From Sphingomonadaceae bacterium (GTDB taxonomy: Bacteria; Pseudomonadota; Alphaproteobacteria; Sphingomonadales; Sphingomonadaceae): a DNA stretch of 57,459 bases. Shown here in pieces: positions 35,655 to 44,709 of this stretch; the first letter of the stretch is position 1, and every line of letters begins with the position of its first letter. The stretch lies in assembly GCA_021732525.1 (NCBI GenBank), contig JAKFUU010000023.1, positions 16,036 through 73,494 on the forward strand, in the 5' to 3' direction. The translations under genes and the position numbers were made by a program. The notes beneath the pieces are model-generated. The model made no database searches, was not told the DNA's origin, and saw nothing but the letters and a program-made list of their open reading frames with translations.

Positions 35655-36464
35655 TTAACCCGCTTTGCGCGCTTGATCGACCGCTTGCCGCAGCCGAATA
35701 TAGCCCTGCGCGCCTTGCAATAGCTGATTGCCGATGATGAAGGTGGGGGTGCCGTTAAAGCCAACCTGCTGCATCATCGCCAGATTATTGTCAATTTCGG
35801 TCTTGGCTTCTGCGGAGCCGGTAAATTGCTGCGCCGCGGCCACATCCATGCCCACCGATTGCGCCACCTTGCGCAACGTGCCATCATCGGGCCGTCCGGC
35901 GGCGAACAGCGCCTTGTGAAAAGCCGCATGCTTGCCTTGTTTGGCCGCCGCCAGCGCCCATAGCGCGGCCGTCCTGCTGGAGGGTGCAAGCACCGGAACT
36001 TCGCGGTAGATCACGCGAATATTGCCATCGCTTGCTATCAACCGTTCGACATCGGCAACCGACGCGCGGCAATATCCGCAATTATAATCGGAAAATTCGA
36101 CAATGGTCACATCGCCCTTGGGGTTGCCCGCCACGTTGCCAGCAAAGGGCCGGTCGATGACCCCGGCCAATGCCGAAATTCGCCCCTCCACCTCCCGGTT
36201 TTGCAGAATGGCAATCGCCTCGGTAATCACTTCTGGATTTTTTAGCAGATAGGCGCGCACCACCGCTTCGGTTGCCTTGCGCTCTTTGTCGCTGACCCCG
36301 GCGGCGCGCAATGCGGCTTCGGCGTCTTTGCCGGGCGCGGCGGCGCTATCTGCGGGGCCGCCAGATTGCTGCTGATAAAGATAGACGCCGATCGCGCTGA
36401 TTAAAAACAGCGCAATCAATAGCAGGGTAAAGGGCAGGCGGTTTGGTTTAACGCTATCGGTCAT
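35655..36464 (-). CDS. DsbA-family thiol-disulfide oxidoreductase
   Basis: 269 residues. One N-terminal membrane helix (LPFTLLLIALFLISAIGVYLY) anchors it facing the periplasm. A thioredoxin fold with DsbA-type helical insert starts near residue 105. The active site is CGYC (Cys129, Cys132 in SDYNCGYCRAS), with cis-Pro in NGTPTFIIG. CGYC differs from the CPHC of E. coli DsbA and resembles Com1/DsbA-like proteins. It lies 35 bp after the M48 protease gene on the same strand, suggesting a joint envelope quality-control role. Confidence 0.88.
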   Translation of the reverse strand: MTDSVKPNRLPFTLLLIALFLISAIGVYLYQQQSGGPADSAAAPGKDAEAALRAAGVSDKERKATEAVVRAYLLKNPEVITEAIAILQNREVEGRISALAGVIDRPFAGNVAGNPKGDVTIVEFSDYNCGYCRASVADVERLIASDGNIRVIYREVPVLAPSSRTAALWALAAAKQGKHAAFHKALFAAGRPDDGTLRKVAQSVGMDVAAAQQFTGSAEAKTEIDNNLAMMQQVGFNGTPTFIIGNQLLQGAQGYIRLRQAVDQARKAG

Positions 36465-36499
36465 GATGCTGCGTTATCGTATCGCACTGCGCCGCGCAA

Positions 36500-37870
36500 T
36501 CATCTCCGCCGGTTTTTTTGCAACGTTTCCAGCTGCGCCTGCGCCACCAGGTTAATATCCTGCGCGCGGATCCAATCGGGCGAATATTCCTTCAATCCCG
36601 CCATCGCGGTTTGCGCATGGGGCAGCGCCAATTGCGGCTGGCGCGTCATCAGGTAACGTTCGGCGCTGGCCAAGGCGGCGCGGGGATTATCGCCGCGCTG
36701 TGCATAGACCAGACCCAGCTGATACCAGGCAAAGGGGTTGCGATTATCCTTAACCACGGCGGCCTTCAAAACCCGTTCGGCTTCGGCTAAATAGCTCTCA
36801 TCTTCGCTGGCGAGCAGCGCGTGGCCGAAGATTCCGGCGATCAATGGTTGATTGTTGGTCAATGCGGTCGCCCGGCGCAGCGGTTCTATCGCATCCTTGG
36901 GCCGGCCCGATTCGAGCAATATCTGACCATATAGTTCCAGGAAATAAGGATCATCGGGGGTCACGGCGAGCAGGCCCTGCGCTTCTTCGAGCGCCTTTTG
37001 CGGGTAAGCCGATTTATGCCAGGCATAAGCGCGGGCATAGCGGCCGGGGATGGACAAATCGCTTTCGGGATATTTGCGGATGGTGTTTTTGGGCTCATCC
37101 ACAAACCCCAGCAGCTTTGCTTTCAACCGCAGGAAATCTTTTTGCCATTTCGGGTTGGGCTCCGCGTCCCAGGCGGGGTCGGCTTGATAGGTATCTTGCA
37201 GCACCGAAACCCGCTCGCCCGAAAGCGGGTGCGTCCGGTTGTAGCTGTCTTCTTGCGGAATGCCCAAGCGAAATTCGAAATTTTGCAGCTTTTTGAAAAA
37301 GGCAATCGATCCTTTGCCGGTTATTCCCGCGGTGGAGAGATATTGGGCGCCCGATGCATCGGCAACGCCTTCCTGCCCGCGGGTGTAGGCGAGCAATTTG
37401 CTCAGCGCGGCTTGCTGCCCCGCGCCCAATATCCCCGCGCCCGCTTCGCCTGCGCCGGCCGCAATCGCGGCGGCGGCCAGGATCAGGCTGAGGATACTGA
37501 TGCCCGTTGCCGCGCCCAAACCTTCGCCAAAGCGGACGGCGTGGCCGCCGACCACATGGCCCAGCTCATGTGCGATCACGCCTTGAACTTCATTGGCGCT
37601 TTCGGCGGCCTCGATCAAGCCGACATGGATGTAAACCGCTTGCCCGCCCGCGACAAAGGCGTTGATCGAACGATCGCCCACCAAGATAATTTCGACATTG
37701 GCCGGGTTTAACCCCGCCGCGCGAATGATGGGTTCGGAAATTTCATTGAAGAAAGCTTCGGTTTCCGCATCGCGCAAAATTGATTGCGCCATCGCGGGTT
37801 GCACGCACAAGACCGCCGCGAGAAATAGCGTGAAAAACGCGCGAAGGCGGGCAAGGATTAGCGTCTGCAT
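36500..37870 (-). CDS. BepA-like M48 metalloprotease with TPR repeats
   Basis: About 456 residues from the ATG at 37870, chosen because it leaves a clean signal peptide (ARLRAFFTLFLAAVLCVQPAMAQ); a start at 37918 adds 16 residues. The zinc motif HELGH is in GVIAHELGHVVGGHAVR, with the third ligand expected in the GQEGVADASG region. The C-terminal third carries TPR-like helices (PQKALEEAQGLLAVTPDDPY, PKDAIEPLRRATALTNNQPL). BepA-type proteases check outer-membrane protein assembly in the periplasm. Followed by the DsbA-like gene. Confidence 0.92.
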   Translation of the reverse strand: MQTLILARLRAFFTLFLAAVLCVQPAMAQSILRDAETEAFFNEISEPIIRAAGLNPANVEIILVGDRSINAFVAGGQAVYIHVGLIEAAESANEVQGVIAHELGHVVGGHAVRFGEGLGAATGISILSLILAAAAIAAGAGEAGAGILGAGQQAALSKLLAYTRGQEGVADASGAQYLSTAGITGKGSIAFFKKLQNFEFRLGIPQEDSYNRTHPLSGERVSVLQDTYQADPAWDAEPNPKWQKDFLRLKAKLLGFVDEPKNTIRKYPESDLSIPGRYARAYAWHKSAYPQKALEEAQGLLAVTPDDPYFLELYGQILLESGRPKDAIEPLRRATALTNNQPLIAGIFGHALLASEDESYLAEAERVLKAAVVKDNRNPFAWYQLGLVYAQRGDNPRAALASAERYLMTRQPQLALPHAQTAMAGLKEYSPDWIRAQDINLVAQAQLETLQKNRRR

Positions 37871-37971
37871 GGCGGCAACATGGGCCTTGAAAGCTGAACG
37901 CGCAATGAAGATTTTCATCGCGCGCGCAATAGTTTCATCGGATTTTGGAGCATGATGCGATAAATCTGTAT

Positions 37972-38110
37972 CAATCCTCCCCGTTCCGGGGAGGTGGCGG
38001 CGAAGCCGGCGGAGGGGGCCCGGCTCCCCGCCTGCATTGCCCTTTACCCAGCCTGGGACCCCTCCGCCCTGCGGGCACCTCCCCGCTGCCGGGGAGGATT
38101 GGAGCGACCC
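37972..38110. repeat. GC-rich palindromic intergenic repeat, copy 2 (double unit)
   Basis: The right half (38039-38109) matches 22597-22667 nearly base for base. The left half (CAATCCTCCCCGTTCCGGGGAGG...) is roughly the inverse, so this copy is a two-armed palindrome. It fills the gap between the converging rne gene and the M48 gene. Confidence 0.82.
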
Positions 38111-38141
38111 ATATTTTCGCGCGATGCTTTAACCAGATACT

Positions 38142-40964
38142 CTAACCAAAGGTGCGTTGCCACCATCCGCTGCGCGCGGGTCGGGGTGCCTCGGCCGTGC
38201 TTTCATCCGCGCCATCTTTCGCGGCGTCGGGCGCTGTCATGGCGTTTTCAAGCGCGGGCGGCGGTGCGCCTTTTTCCCCCCGCGCGGCACGTTTCTTGGG
38301 CGCTTGCACTGCGGGGGCGGCCTCGATTGCGGCCGCCGTTTCCGCCGCATTCGCAACCGGCGCGGCGGATTTTTCCGCTGGTGGCTTGCCTTTGCGCGGC
38401 GGGCGCGGTTTGGCGGGTTTCGCCGCCGCATCCGGCAGCGTCTCGGTGCTCGCTTTGGGCTTGGCACGGCTGGCGCGTTTTGGCTTGGCGGTTTGTATAG
38501 CCTGCGCCCCGTCCTGCACACCGTCCTGCGTCCCGGCTCCCGGCTCCGCCATCATTGCGGCAACGGCGGGCGCAGATTTGCCGGCGGACCGGCGGCGGCC
38601 TTTCGGCTTTTCGGCGGCAATCGCGGTGTCATCGGAGGCTGAATCTTCGGGCGCTGCCGCATCGGCGGCCCCGTCAGCAAGCGCAAGCGGCGCCCCGCCA
38701 ATGTCTGCCTGCTCTGCGCCTGATGGCCTGGCTCTATCACCGCGGCGGCCACGGCGCGCGCGCGGCGGTTTGCCATCGGTGATCGCGGCGCTTTTATCCG
38801 CAGCCTGTTGGGCATTATTTTCATCGCTATTTTCGCTGCCGTCATTGGCGATATCGACATTCGCGCTTGGCGCATCGTCGCGATTTTTCCGGTCGCGATT
38901 TCGCCCGCCCCGCCGTCCGCGCCGCCGTTTGCGCTTGCCATCGGCGGCGTCGCCATTGTCCCGCGCGGCCGGATCTGATGCTTCATCAGCGCCCGTTTCG
39001 CCGCCCGTTTCTTCGGCAAATTCATCGTCAAAATTCTCGTCGTCCACCCCTTCGATCTCATCGATCTCGTCGCTATCCTGCATATCGATCATCGGCGGCG
39101 GGATATGGGGACGATCGGGTTTTGGCCCCGAACAGCTGACCGCCATTTTTGCGCCTTCGACTTCGCCGTTGGGGATAATCGCGACTTGCACATGATAGCG
39201 ATCTTCAATGTCGGCAAGTTCGGCGCGCTTTTGGTTGAGCACGTAAATGGTCGCTTCTTGGCTTGCCTGCAGTTGGATAAAGCTGCCGTTACCGCGCGCC
39301 GCTTCATCCTCGATCAAACGCAGCGCGGATAAAGCCGACGAGCTTTCGGTGCGGACAAGGCCGGTGCCCTCGCAATGCGGGCAGGGGCGCGTTGATGCCT
39401 CCAAAACCCCGGTGCGCAGGCGCTGCCGCGACATTTCCATCAAGCCAAAGCTGGAAATCCGGCCCACCTGAATCCGCGCACGGTCATTCTTCAGCGCGTC
39501 TTTCATCGCACGTTCGACTTTACGGTTGTTCGAATGATGCTCCATATCGATAAAGTCAATCACCACCAGCCCGGCCATATCGCGCAGCCGCAATTGCCGG
39601 GCAATTTCGCGCGCCGCCTCCAAATTGGTGGATAAAGCGGTTTGTTCGATGCCATGTTCCTTGGTCGAACGGCCCGAGTTGATGTCGATCGAAACCAGCG
39701 CTTCGGTCGGATTGATCACGATATAGCCGCCCGATTTCAACTGAACGATCGGATGATACATGGCGTTCAATTGGTCTTCGGCGCCGTAACGTTGGAACAA
39801 GGGCACGGGATCGGCATATTGCTGCACCCGCCGGGCGTGGCTGGGCATCAGCAATTTCATAAAATCTTTGGCGGCGCGATATCCATCTTCGCCCTCGACA
39901 ATCACTTCGCCAATGTCGCGGTTGTAAATATCGCGAATCGCGCGTTTGATCAGATCGCTGTCGGTATGGATCAATGCGGGCGCCGAAGCCTTCAGCGTTT
40001 TTTCGCGAATTTCATCCCATAACCGCGCCAGATAATCAAAATCGCGTTTAATTTCGGGCTTGGTGCGGGCCAGGCCAGCGGTGCGGATGATACAGCCCAT
40101 GGTGGCCGGCAAGGTCATATCGGCAATGATGGATTTTAACCGTTTGCGGTCCGCCGCGCTGTTGATTTTGCGGCTAATCCCGCCGCCATGCGACGTATTG
40201 GGCATCAACACGCAATAGCGCCCGGCCAGGCTGAGATAGGTGGTCAGCGCCGCGCCCTTATTACCGCGTTCTTCTTTCGCAACTTGAACCAGCAGAACCT
40301 GACGCCGGTGGATCACATCCTGAATTTTATAGCGGCGGCGGATATTCATCCGCTTGGCACGGGCCTCGTCGCTGGCCTTGGCCTTGCCGGGGCGGCCCCG
40401 GCCGCGGCGACCATGCCGGCGGTTTTGAGCTTTTTCGTCGTCATCGCGCGGCGCGGCCTCATCCTCATCACCATCTTCCTCATGCGACACCGGTGTTTCG
40501 CCCTCGGCTGCGTCGATGGTATCGACATGATCATCATCGTCAATTTCAATCACCGCACCATGGTCATGGTCATGGTCATGGTCCGCTCCGTCATCGGACC
40601 CATCGCCATAGCGGGCATCGCCCCCATCATCGCCGGCTTCGTCTTCTTGTTCGAGCAATGCGGCTTCTTCGGCTGCTGCTGCGGCTTCATCGGCAAGCAA
40701 GCGTTCGCGATCTTCTTTGGGAATTTGATAATAGTCGGGATGAATTTCGGCAAAAGCCAAAAATCCGTGGCGGTTGCCGCCATAATCGACGAAAGCCGCC
40801 TGTAGCGAGGGTTCCACCCGGGTTACTTTTGCCAGATAAATATTGCCTTTGAGCTGTTTATGCTCGGCCGATTCAAAATCAAACTCCTCAATCTTGTTCC
40901 CTGTGACGACGGCGACACGGGTTTCTTCCCGGTGCCGCGCATCGATTAACATACGCGTTGTCAT
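38142..40964 (-). CDS. rne: Ribonuclease E/G
   Basis: 940 residues. The N-terminal catalytic half has the S1 domain (LKGNIYLAKVTRVEPSLQAA) interrupted by an acidic insertion at about residues 90-210, the DNase-I-like segment VVIDFIDMEHHSNNRKVERA, and the zinc-link PCPHCEGTG. The C-terminal half is a long disordered scaffold of acidic, Lys/Arg-rich and Ala/Pro-rich stretches for degradosome partners. It ends in GWWQRTFG, resembling the C-terminal motif that binds PNPase in Caulobacter RNase E. It controls mRNA decay and rRNA processing. RBS CGGAGAA precedes the start. Confidence 0.95.
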   Translation of the reverse strand: MTTRMLIDARHREETRVAVVTGNKIEEFDFESAEHKQLKGNIYLAKVTRVEPSLQAAFVDYGGNRHGFLAFAEIHPDYYQIPKEDRERLLADEAAAAAEEAALLEQEDEAGDDGGDARYGDGSDDGADHDHDHDHGAVIEIDDDDHVDTIDAAEGETPVSHEEDGDEDEAAPRDDDEKAQNRRHGRRGRGRPGKAKASDEARAKRMNIRRRYKIQDVIHRRQVLLVQVAKEERGNKGAALTTYLSLAGRYCVLMPNTSHGGGISRKINSAADRKRLKSIIADMTLPATMGCIIRTAGLARTKPEIKRDFDYLARLWDEIREKTLKASAPALIHTDSDLIKRAIRDIYNRDIGEVIVEGEDGYRAAKDFMKLLMPSHARRVQQYADPVPLFQRYGAEDQLNAMYHPIVQLKSGGYIVINPTEALVSIDINSGRSTKEHGIEQTALSTNLEAAREIARQLRLRDMAGLVVIDFIDMEHHSNNRKVERAMKDALKNDRARIQVGRISSFGLMEMSRQRLRTGVLEASTRPCPHCEGTGLVRTESSSALSALRLIEDEAARGNGSFIQLQASQEATIYVLNQKRAELADIEDRYHVQVAIIPNGEVEGAKMAVSCSGPKPDRPHIPPPMIDMQDSDEIDEIEGVDDENFDDEFAEETGGETGADEASDPAARDNGDAADGKRKRRRGRRGGRNRDRKNRDDAPSANVDIANDGSENSDENNAQQAADKSAAITDGKPPRARRGRRGDRARPSGAEQADIGGAPLALADGAADAAAPEDSASDDTAIAAEKPKGRRRSAGKSAPAVAAMMAEPGAGTQDGVQDGAQAIQTAKPKRASRAKPKASTETLPDAAAKPAKPRPPRKGKPPAEKSAAPVANAAETAAAIEAAPAVQAPKKRAARGEKGAPPPALENAMTAPDAAKDGADESTAEAPRPARSGWWQRTFG

Positions 40965-41538
40965 TTATTATTCTCCGGACGGCACTTGTCCCGGCTGATC
41001 GCCGAGCGCCGTCATCTCTATGTTTATATCCGCCCAAACCAGCGCCAAAAGCGGCCAGCAAAAATGGGCGAGATGTTTGTGTGGTTATGGAAATTGCTTT
41101 GGCTGCATAGATATCGCAGGCACGGTTTGTGCGTGCATTATCTCCATTCCAAGCACCCGCCTTGATCGGCACGGTGTTGGTGGACATATTATACCTCATT
41201 TAGCTTCAACCTGTCGTTGGCCAATATCCCGGTGCCGCCGGCTCGCGGATAAAATTGAATCGCGAACAATGGGGCAAAGGCGTGGGCCGTTTTATAAGCA
41301 TTTATTCGGAACAGAATATTTGCAGATTGTCGATAGCACCGCATCAACGCGGCGGCAAGGGCGTTGCGGGCCTGCATGCAAAAGTAGGAAAAATCGGGAC
41401 TAGGGGTGGCAGGCGCTTTGTTCGCTGACCGCTATTTTCGCAATTTGTGGCTAATTTCCTGTTAACCCTGTCTGAATACGCCGTCTTACACATCCATGCT
41501 TAATTCTGTCTTCATCATGAAGAGGAAGTAAACGCCCG
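40965..41538. promoter_or_regulatory. Long divergent intergenic region (rne leader / amidase promoter)
   Basis: 574 bp separate rne from the divergent amidase gene. On the rne side, GC-rich inverted segments just before the start (GGCGATCAGCCGGGAC...GTCCGG) suggest a structured leader; rne messages in other bacteria carry long 5' leaders for autoregulation. On the amidase side RBS AGAGGAAG is seen at 41521-41528. No credible ORF or RNA gene was found within. Confidence 0.45.
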
Positions 41539-42798
41539 GTGTTCAAAAATATCTGGACCAAACCCCATCATATATTACAACAGCGATCGATGGTATCCGC
41601 CGCTTTGATCGCGTCTGTTTTTTTTGCTGCATCGCCAACGATGGCGGGCAATGTCAGCCGGGTTGTGGCAAGCGACGATGCGATTACCATCCATTTTGAC
41701 GATGTGGTTAACAAGGCGTCGATATTCAGCCTGTCTGGCCCCAATCGGATCGCTGTGGATATTTTGGGCGCAACCGCGGGCGGATCTGTAACCCCGGGCG
41801 GATCGGTCGCCGCCGTTCGGCAGGGGCAATCTGATACCGATACGGCACGCATTGTGTTTGATCTGGCGGCACCGGCCTTGATCACCGGTGGGCAATTTTC
41901 GGCCGACGGGCGCAGTCTGCGGATTGCCTTGCGAAGCGCGGCGAGCGATGAATTTTTGGGCAGCCTGCGCGGTGGGCGCACCGATATTGTGCCGCCGTCA
42001 AATTTCCGGGCATCGCCGCCGCAAAGGCGCTATGAAGTAACCGCGCCGATTGCCTCTGGCCTTGGCGGGCGCGGCCTGCCCAAAATTTATGGGCCAGCGG
42101 ACAAATCATTGCCCTTGGTGGTTATTGACGCCGGCCATGGCGGGCACGATCCCGGCGCGATCAGCCCGCATAACAGCGTGCGGGAAAAGACGGTAACTTT
42201 GGCCGTTGCAAAATCCATTCGCGATGAATTGATCAAATCCGGCCGGGTGCGCGTGGCGTTAACCCGCGATAATGACGCCTTTATTATCTTGCAGGATCGT
42301 TTTGGCACGGCCCGAAAAATGGGCGCTGATTTGTTCATTTCGGTTCATGCCGATGCAGCGGAGAGCGAACAGGCCAATGGCGCGACGGTTTACACTTTGT
42401 CCGAAACCGCGTCCGATCGCGAGGCCCAAAGATTGGCGGCGCGGGAAAATAAGGCCAACATCATCAACGGCGTGAATCTGGGTAAAGTTGACGATAATCT
42501 GTCGAGTATCCTGATTGATTTGACCCAGCGCGAAACGATGAATATTTCCGCCGATTTCGCCAAATTGCTGCTCAGAGAGGCCAAGCCGAATTTGCGGCTG
42601 CGTTCGGACAGCCATAAATTTGCATCCTTTGTCGTTTTAAAAGCGCCCGATACGCCGTCGGTTCTGTTCGAAACAGGATATCTTAGCAATGCCGACGACG
42701 CCGCTTTTTTAGCAACAAAGGCGGGTCAGCAAAAAGTGGCGCGCAGCGTGGCGAGCGCGGTGCAGGTGCATTTTGCCCGGCGGCTCGCCAGCCGGTAA
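41539..42798 (+). CDS. amiC: N-acetylmuramoyl-L-alanine amidase with AMIN domain
   Basis: 419 residues from GTG at 41539, about 10 nt after AGAGGAAG. A signal segment (MVSAALIASVFFAASPTMAG) sits slightly inside the N-terminus. The AMIN domain (residues about 40-133) targets the septal wall. The Amidase_3 domain has zinc ligands in VVIDAGHGGHDPGA (His200), Glu216 (NSVREKTV) and SVHADA (His270), and the catalytic Glu in VLFETGYLSN. It cuts the peptide from MurNAc during daughter-cell separation. Assignment to the AmiC-type is by domain order. Confidence 0.92.
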   Translation: MFKNIWTKPHHILQQRSMVSAALIASVFFAASPTMAGNVSRVVASDDAITIHFDDVVNKASIFSLSGPNRIAVDILGATAGGSVTPGGSVAAVRQGQSDTDTARIVFDLAAPALITGGQFSADGRSLRIALRSAASDEFLGSLRGGRTDIVPPSNFRASPPQRRYEVTAPIASGLGGRGLPKIYGPADKSLPLVVIDAGHGGHDPGAISPHNSVREKTVTLAVAKSIRDELIKSGRVRVALTRDNDAFIILQDRFGTARKMGADLFISVHADAAESEQANGATVYTLSETASDREAQRLAARENKANIINGVNLGKVDDNLSSILIDLTQRETMNISADFAKLLLREAKPNLRLRSDSHKFASFVVLKAPDTPSVLFETGYLSNADDAAFLATKAGQQKVARSVASAVQVHFARRLASR

Positions 42799-42835
42799 GG
42801 GAAAGCAACGCGGACCGCCTTACTCGAAATAGCGC

Positions 42836-42974
42836 TAGAGCCTGATGACGTTAAGTTGATTCTCCTCGTCATTGCGCGCGAAGCGCGGCAAACCAGTGTC
42901 ACCGGCATACAACCTGGATTGCTCGCCGCTTCGCTCCTCGCAATGACGGATCAGTCATATGTCATCACGCGCTA
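42836..42974. repeat. Long inverted intergenic repeat, copy 2
   Basis: A diverged copy of 24705-24861: GACGTTAAG, then CTCCTCGTCATTGCGCGCGA, a shorter middle, then TTCGCTCCTCGCAATGACGG, ATATGT and ATCACGC. As in copy 1, the far end supplies the TAG stop of the minus-strand gene (here the MBL-fold hydrolase). Confidence 0.85.
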
Positions 42975-43664
42975 AGCCCGTGCGGCCAATATATCATCGG
43001 CGACGAAAGCATTATACCGGCGTTCATGGCCAAATTGGCTGGCCGGGCCGTGGCCGGGGATGAAGGTGACATCATCGCCCAGCGGCCATAGCTTATGCGT
43101 GATCGCATCGATCAGATTCTGGTGATTGCCGCGGGGAAAATCGGTTCGGCCGATCGATCCTTGGAATAAAACATCGCCGACCATGGCCAGCTTTGATGCG
43201 GCATGGTGAAACACCACATGGCCGGGGGTATGCCCCGGACAGTGGATCACGTCCAAGGTCAGCGCGCCGACCGTCACAATGTCGCCATCGTGCAACCAGC
43301 GATCGGGTTCGAAAATCCGGCCATTGATGCCATATTTGCCGCCCTCTGCGCCCAATTGATCGATCCAGAAACGGTCATCTTCATGCGGCCCTTCGATTGG
43401 CAATCGCAATTCATCGGCCAATATCCCGGCTTCCCCGCAATGGTCGATATGGCCGTGGGTGATGAGGATTTTTTCAAGCTCCACCCCCGCCTGCGCCACC
43501 GCGGCTTTCAGCTTGTGCAGATCGCCGCCGGGGTCAACCAACGCGGCCTTATTCGTCGCCGTGCACCAAAAAAGCGTGCAATTTTGCTGCAGCGGGGTGA
43601 CCGGAATCATCGCCGCTTGTAACGGCGGGCGCGCAGCATCAATATTGGCACGGACATTGGACAT
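42972..43664 (-). CDS. Metallo-beta-lactamase-fold hydrolase (YcbL/GloB-like)
   Basis: 230 residues. The zinc motif THGHIDHCGE, the later HCPGHTPGHVVFH, and GDVLFQGSIGRTDFPRGN are typical of the short glyoxalase-II-like subgroup lacking the C-terminal substrate domain of GloB. It is probably a thioester hydrolase (hydroxyacylglutathione-type); the substrate is not determined by sequence. Its stop codon is provided by the long repeat. It lies 82 bp downstream of the S24 repressor gene on the same strand. Confidence 0.9.
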   Translation of the reverse strand: MSNVRANIDAARPPLQAAMIPVTPLQQNCTLFWCTATNKAALVDPGGDLHKLKAAVAQAGVELEKILITHGHIDHCGEAGILADELRLPIEGPHEDDRFWIDQLGAEGGKYGINGRIFEPDRWLHDGDIVTVGALTLDVIHCPGHTPGHVVFHHAASKLAMVGDVLFQGSIGRTDFPRGNHQNLIDAITHKLWPLGDDVTFIPGHGPASQFGHERRYNAFVADDILAARA

Positions 43665-43746
43665 GACCCGCTATGTGGCGATGAAAAGGGCTCAGAGCAA
43701 GCCCGCAGTTGAAGGGACAGCGCGCGCCGCCCGTTCCGCATCGATG

Positions 43747-44388
43747 TTACAATCGCCGTCCGGTCCATACCACTCGGCCAATCACGGTCACCGCCGCGCC
43801 GTCAACATCGGGCCAACCGGGATAAGCGGGATTATCCGATAGTATCGACAACCGGCCGCCGGGGCCCTTGGCCAACCGTTTGACCAACAAGGCATCGTCC
43901 ATGCGGATCACATAAATGCCGTCCTGCACCGGCTGAAATGCCGCGCTGCGGTCCACCATAATATCATCGCCGTCGATTAATGTCGGCACCATGCTGTCCC
44001 CCAGCACCCGGATCAACGACAGCTGCGATGGCGCACAGCCCAATTTTTTCAGCCATTTGTCGCTAAAACCCATCTGCCCCGTGATCAGCTCATCATCGGT
44101 CAATGCCCCCGCCCCCGCCGAAGCTTCGATCGGCAATTTGGGAATCATCCGCAGGCCATTATGTGGATGGTTCTTGCCCGTGGGCGCACCCAGCCGGGTT
44201 TCATCGACGCCAAAATAGCGCGCCAAGACACCGCGTTCCCGTTCGCCCAGGCGCTTGGGCGAGCCGCGCTTGATATATTGCTGAATATAGGCGGCGTTGC
44301 GGCCCACCATCTTTGACAGGCCGGCATAATCATCGCCGTTGGCGGCGATCAATTGATCCAGAAATTGGCGCGGGTCATCTTCATCCAT
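43747..44388 (-). CDS. S24-family (LexA/CI-like) transcriptional repressor
   Basis: 213 residues. The N-terminal part (about 15-65) is a helix-turn-helix (SKMVGRNAAYIQQYIKRGSP). The C-terminal S24 domain has Ser132 in VLGDSMVPTL and Lys170 in DDALLVKRLA, the catalytic dyad of LexA/CI proteins. Ala-Gly pairs at 91-94 (EASAGAGAL) lie where self-cleavage would be expected. The start faces two 14-bp palindromes at 44404-44437, so it probably represses itself and the divergent small genes. Phage-like CI repressors share this design, but no phage genes are near. A prophage remnant or a stress regulator are alternatives. Confidence 0.88.
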   Translation of the reverse strand: MDEDDPRQFLDQLIAANGDDYAGLSKMVGRNAAYIQQYIKRGSPKRLGERERGVLARYFGVDETRLGAPTGKNHPHNGLRMIPKLPIEASAGAGALTDDELITGQMGFSDKWLKKLGCAPSQLSLIRVLGDSMVPTLIDGDDIMVDRSAAFQPVQDGIYVIRMDDALLVKRLAKGPGGRLSILSDNPAYPGWPDVDGAAVTVIGRVVWTGRRL

Positions 44389-44403
44389 TTGGGTGGTATA
44401 GCA

Positions 44404-44437
44404 TAGGATTTATCCTAGACAAGTAGGATTTCTCCTA
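44404..44437. promoter_or_regulatory. Tandem operator palindromes TAGGATnnATCCTA
   Basis: The first site TAGGATTTATCCTA (44404-44417) is a perfect 6-2-6 palindrome. The second TAGGATTTCTCCTA (44424-44437) has one mismatch. Centres are 20 bp apart, close to two helical turns, so two dimers could bind on one face. They lie between the repressor start (44388) and the small genes (44518). Assignment to the S24 protein is inferred. Confidence 0.75.
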
Positions 44438-44517
44438 TCAAATGTTCTACTATTGTTCTTATCGATTCGTTCCGGCTGGAGCGCGCGCGGATCCGCTTTC
44501 TGAAAAAAGGAGATACC

Positions 44518-44709
44518 ATGCTTATCAACCGCCAAATCGAAATATTCCTGCGCGAACAGCAAATGCCGCCGACCACATTTGGCCGCTTGGCCGCGCGCGA
44601 CCCCCGGCTCGTCCTCGATATCCGCATGGGCCGCGAAATCCGCCCGGCGATGACATTGCGGTTGCAGCAATTTATGCTGCACTATCGCGCCGCCGGATCA
44701 GCGGCATGA
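44518..44709 (+). CDS. Small hypothetical protein, 63 residues
   Basis: RBS AAAAGGAGA a few bases before the ATG makes this start firm. The peptide (MLINRQIEIFLREQQMPPTT...FGRLAARDPRLVLDIRMGRE) is all-helical and basic, with a helix-turn-helix-like or helical-dimer feel: FGRLAARDPRLV resembles half of a small DNA-binding fold. Similar proteins seem common in sphingomonads, but I know no function. The stop overlaps the next ATG (ATGA). It is divergent from the S24 repressor and probably under its control. Confidence 0.75.
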   Translation: MLINRQIEIFLREQQMPPTTFGRLAARDPRLVLDIRMGREIRPAMTLRLQQFMLHYRAAGSAA

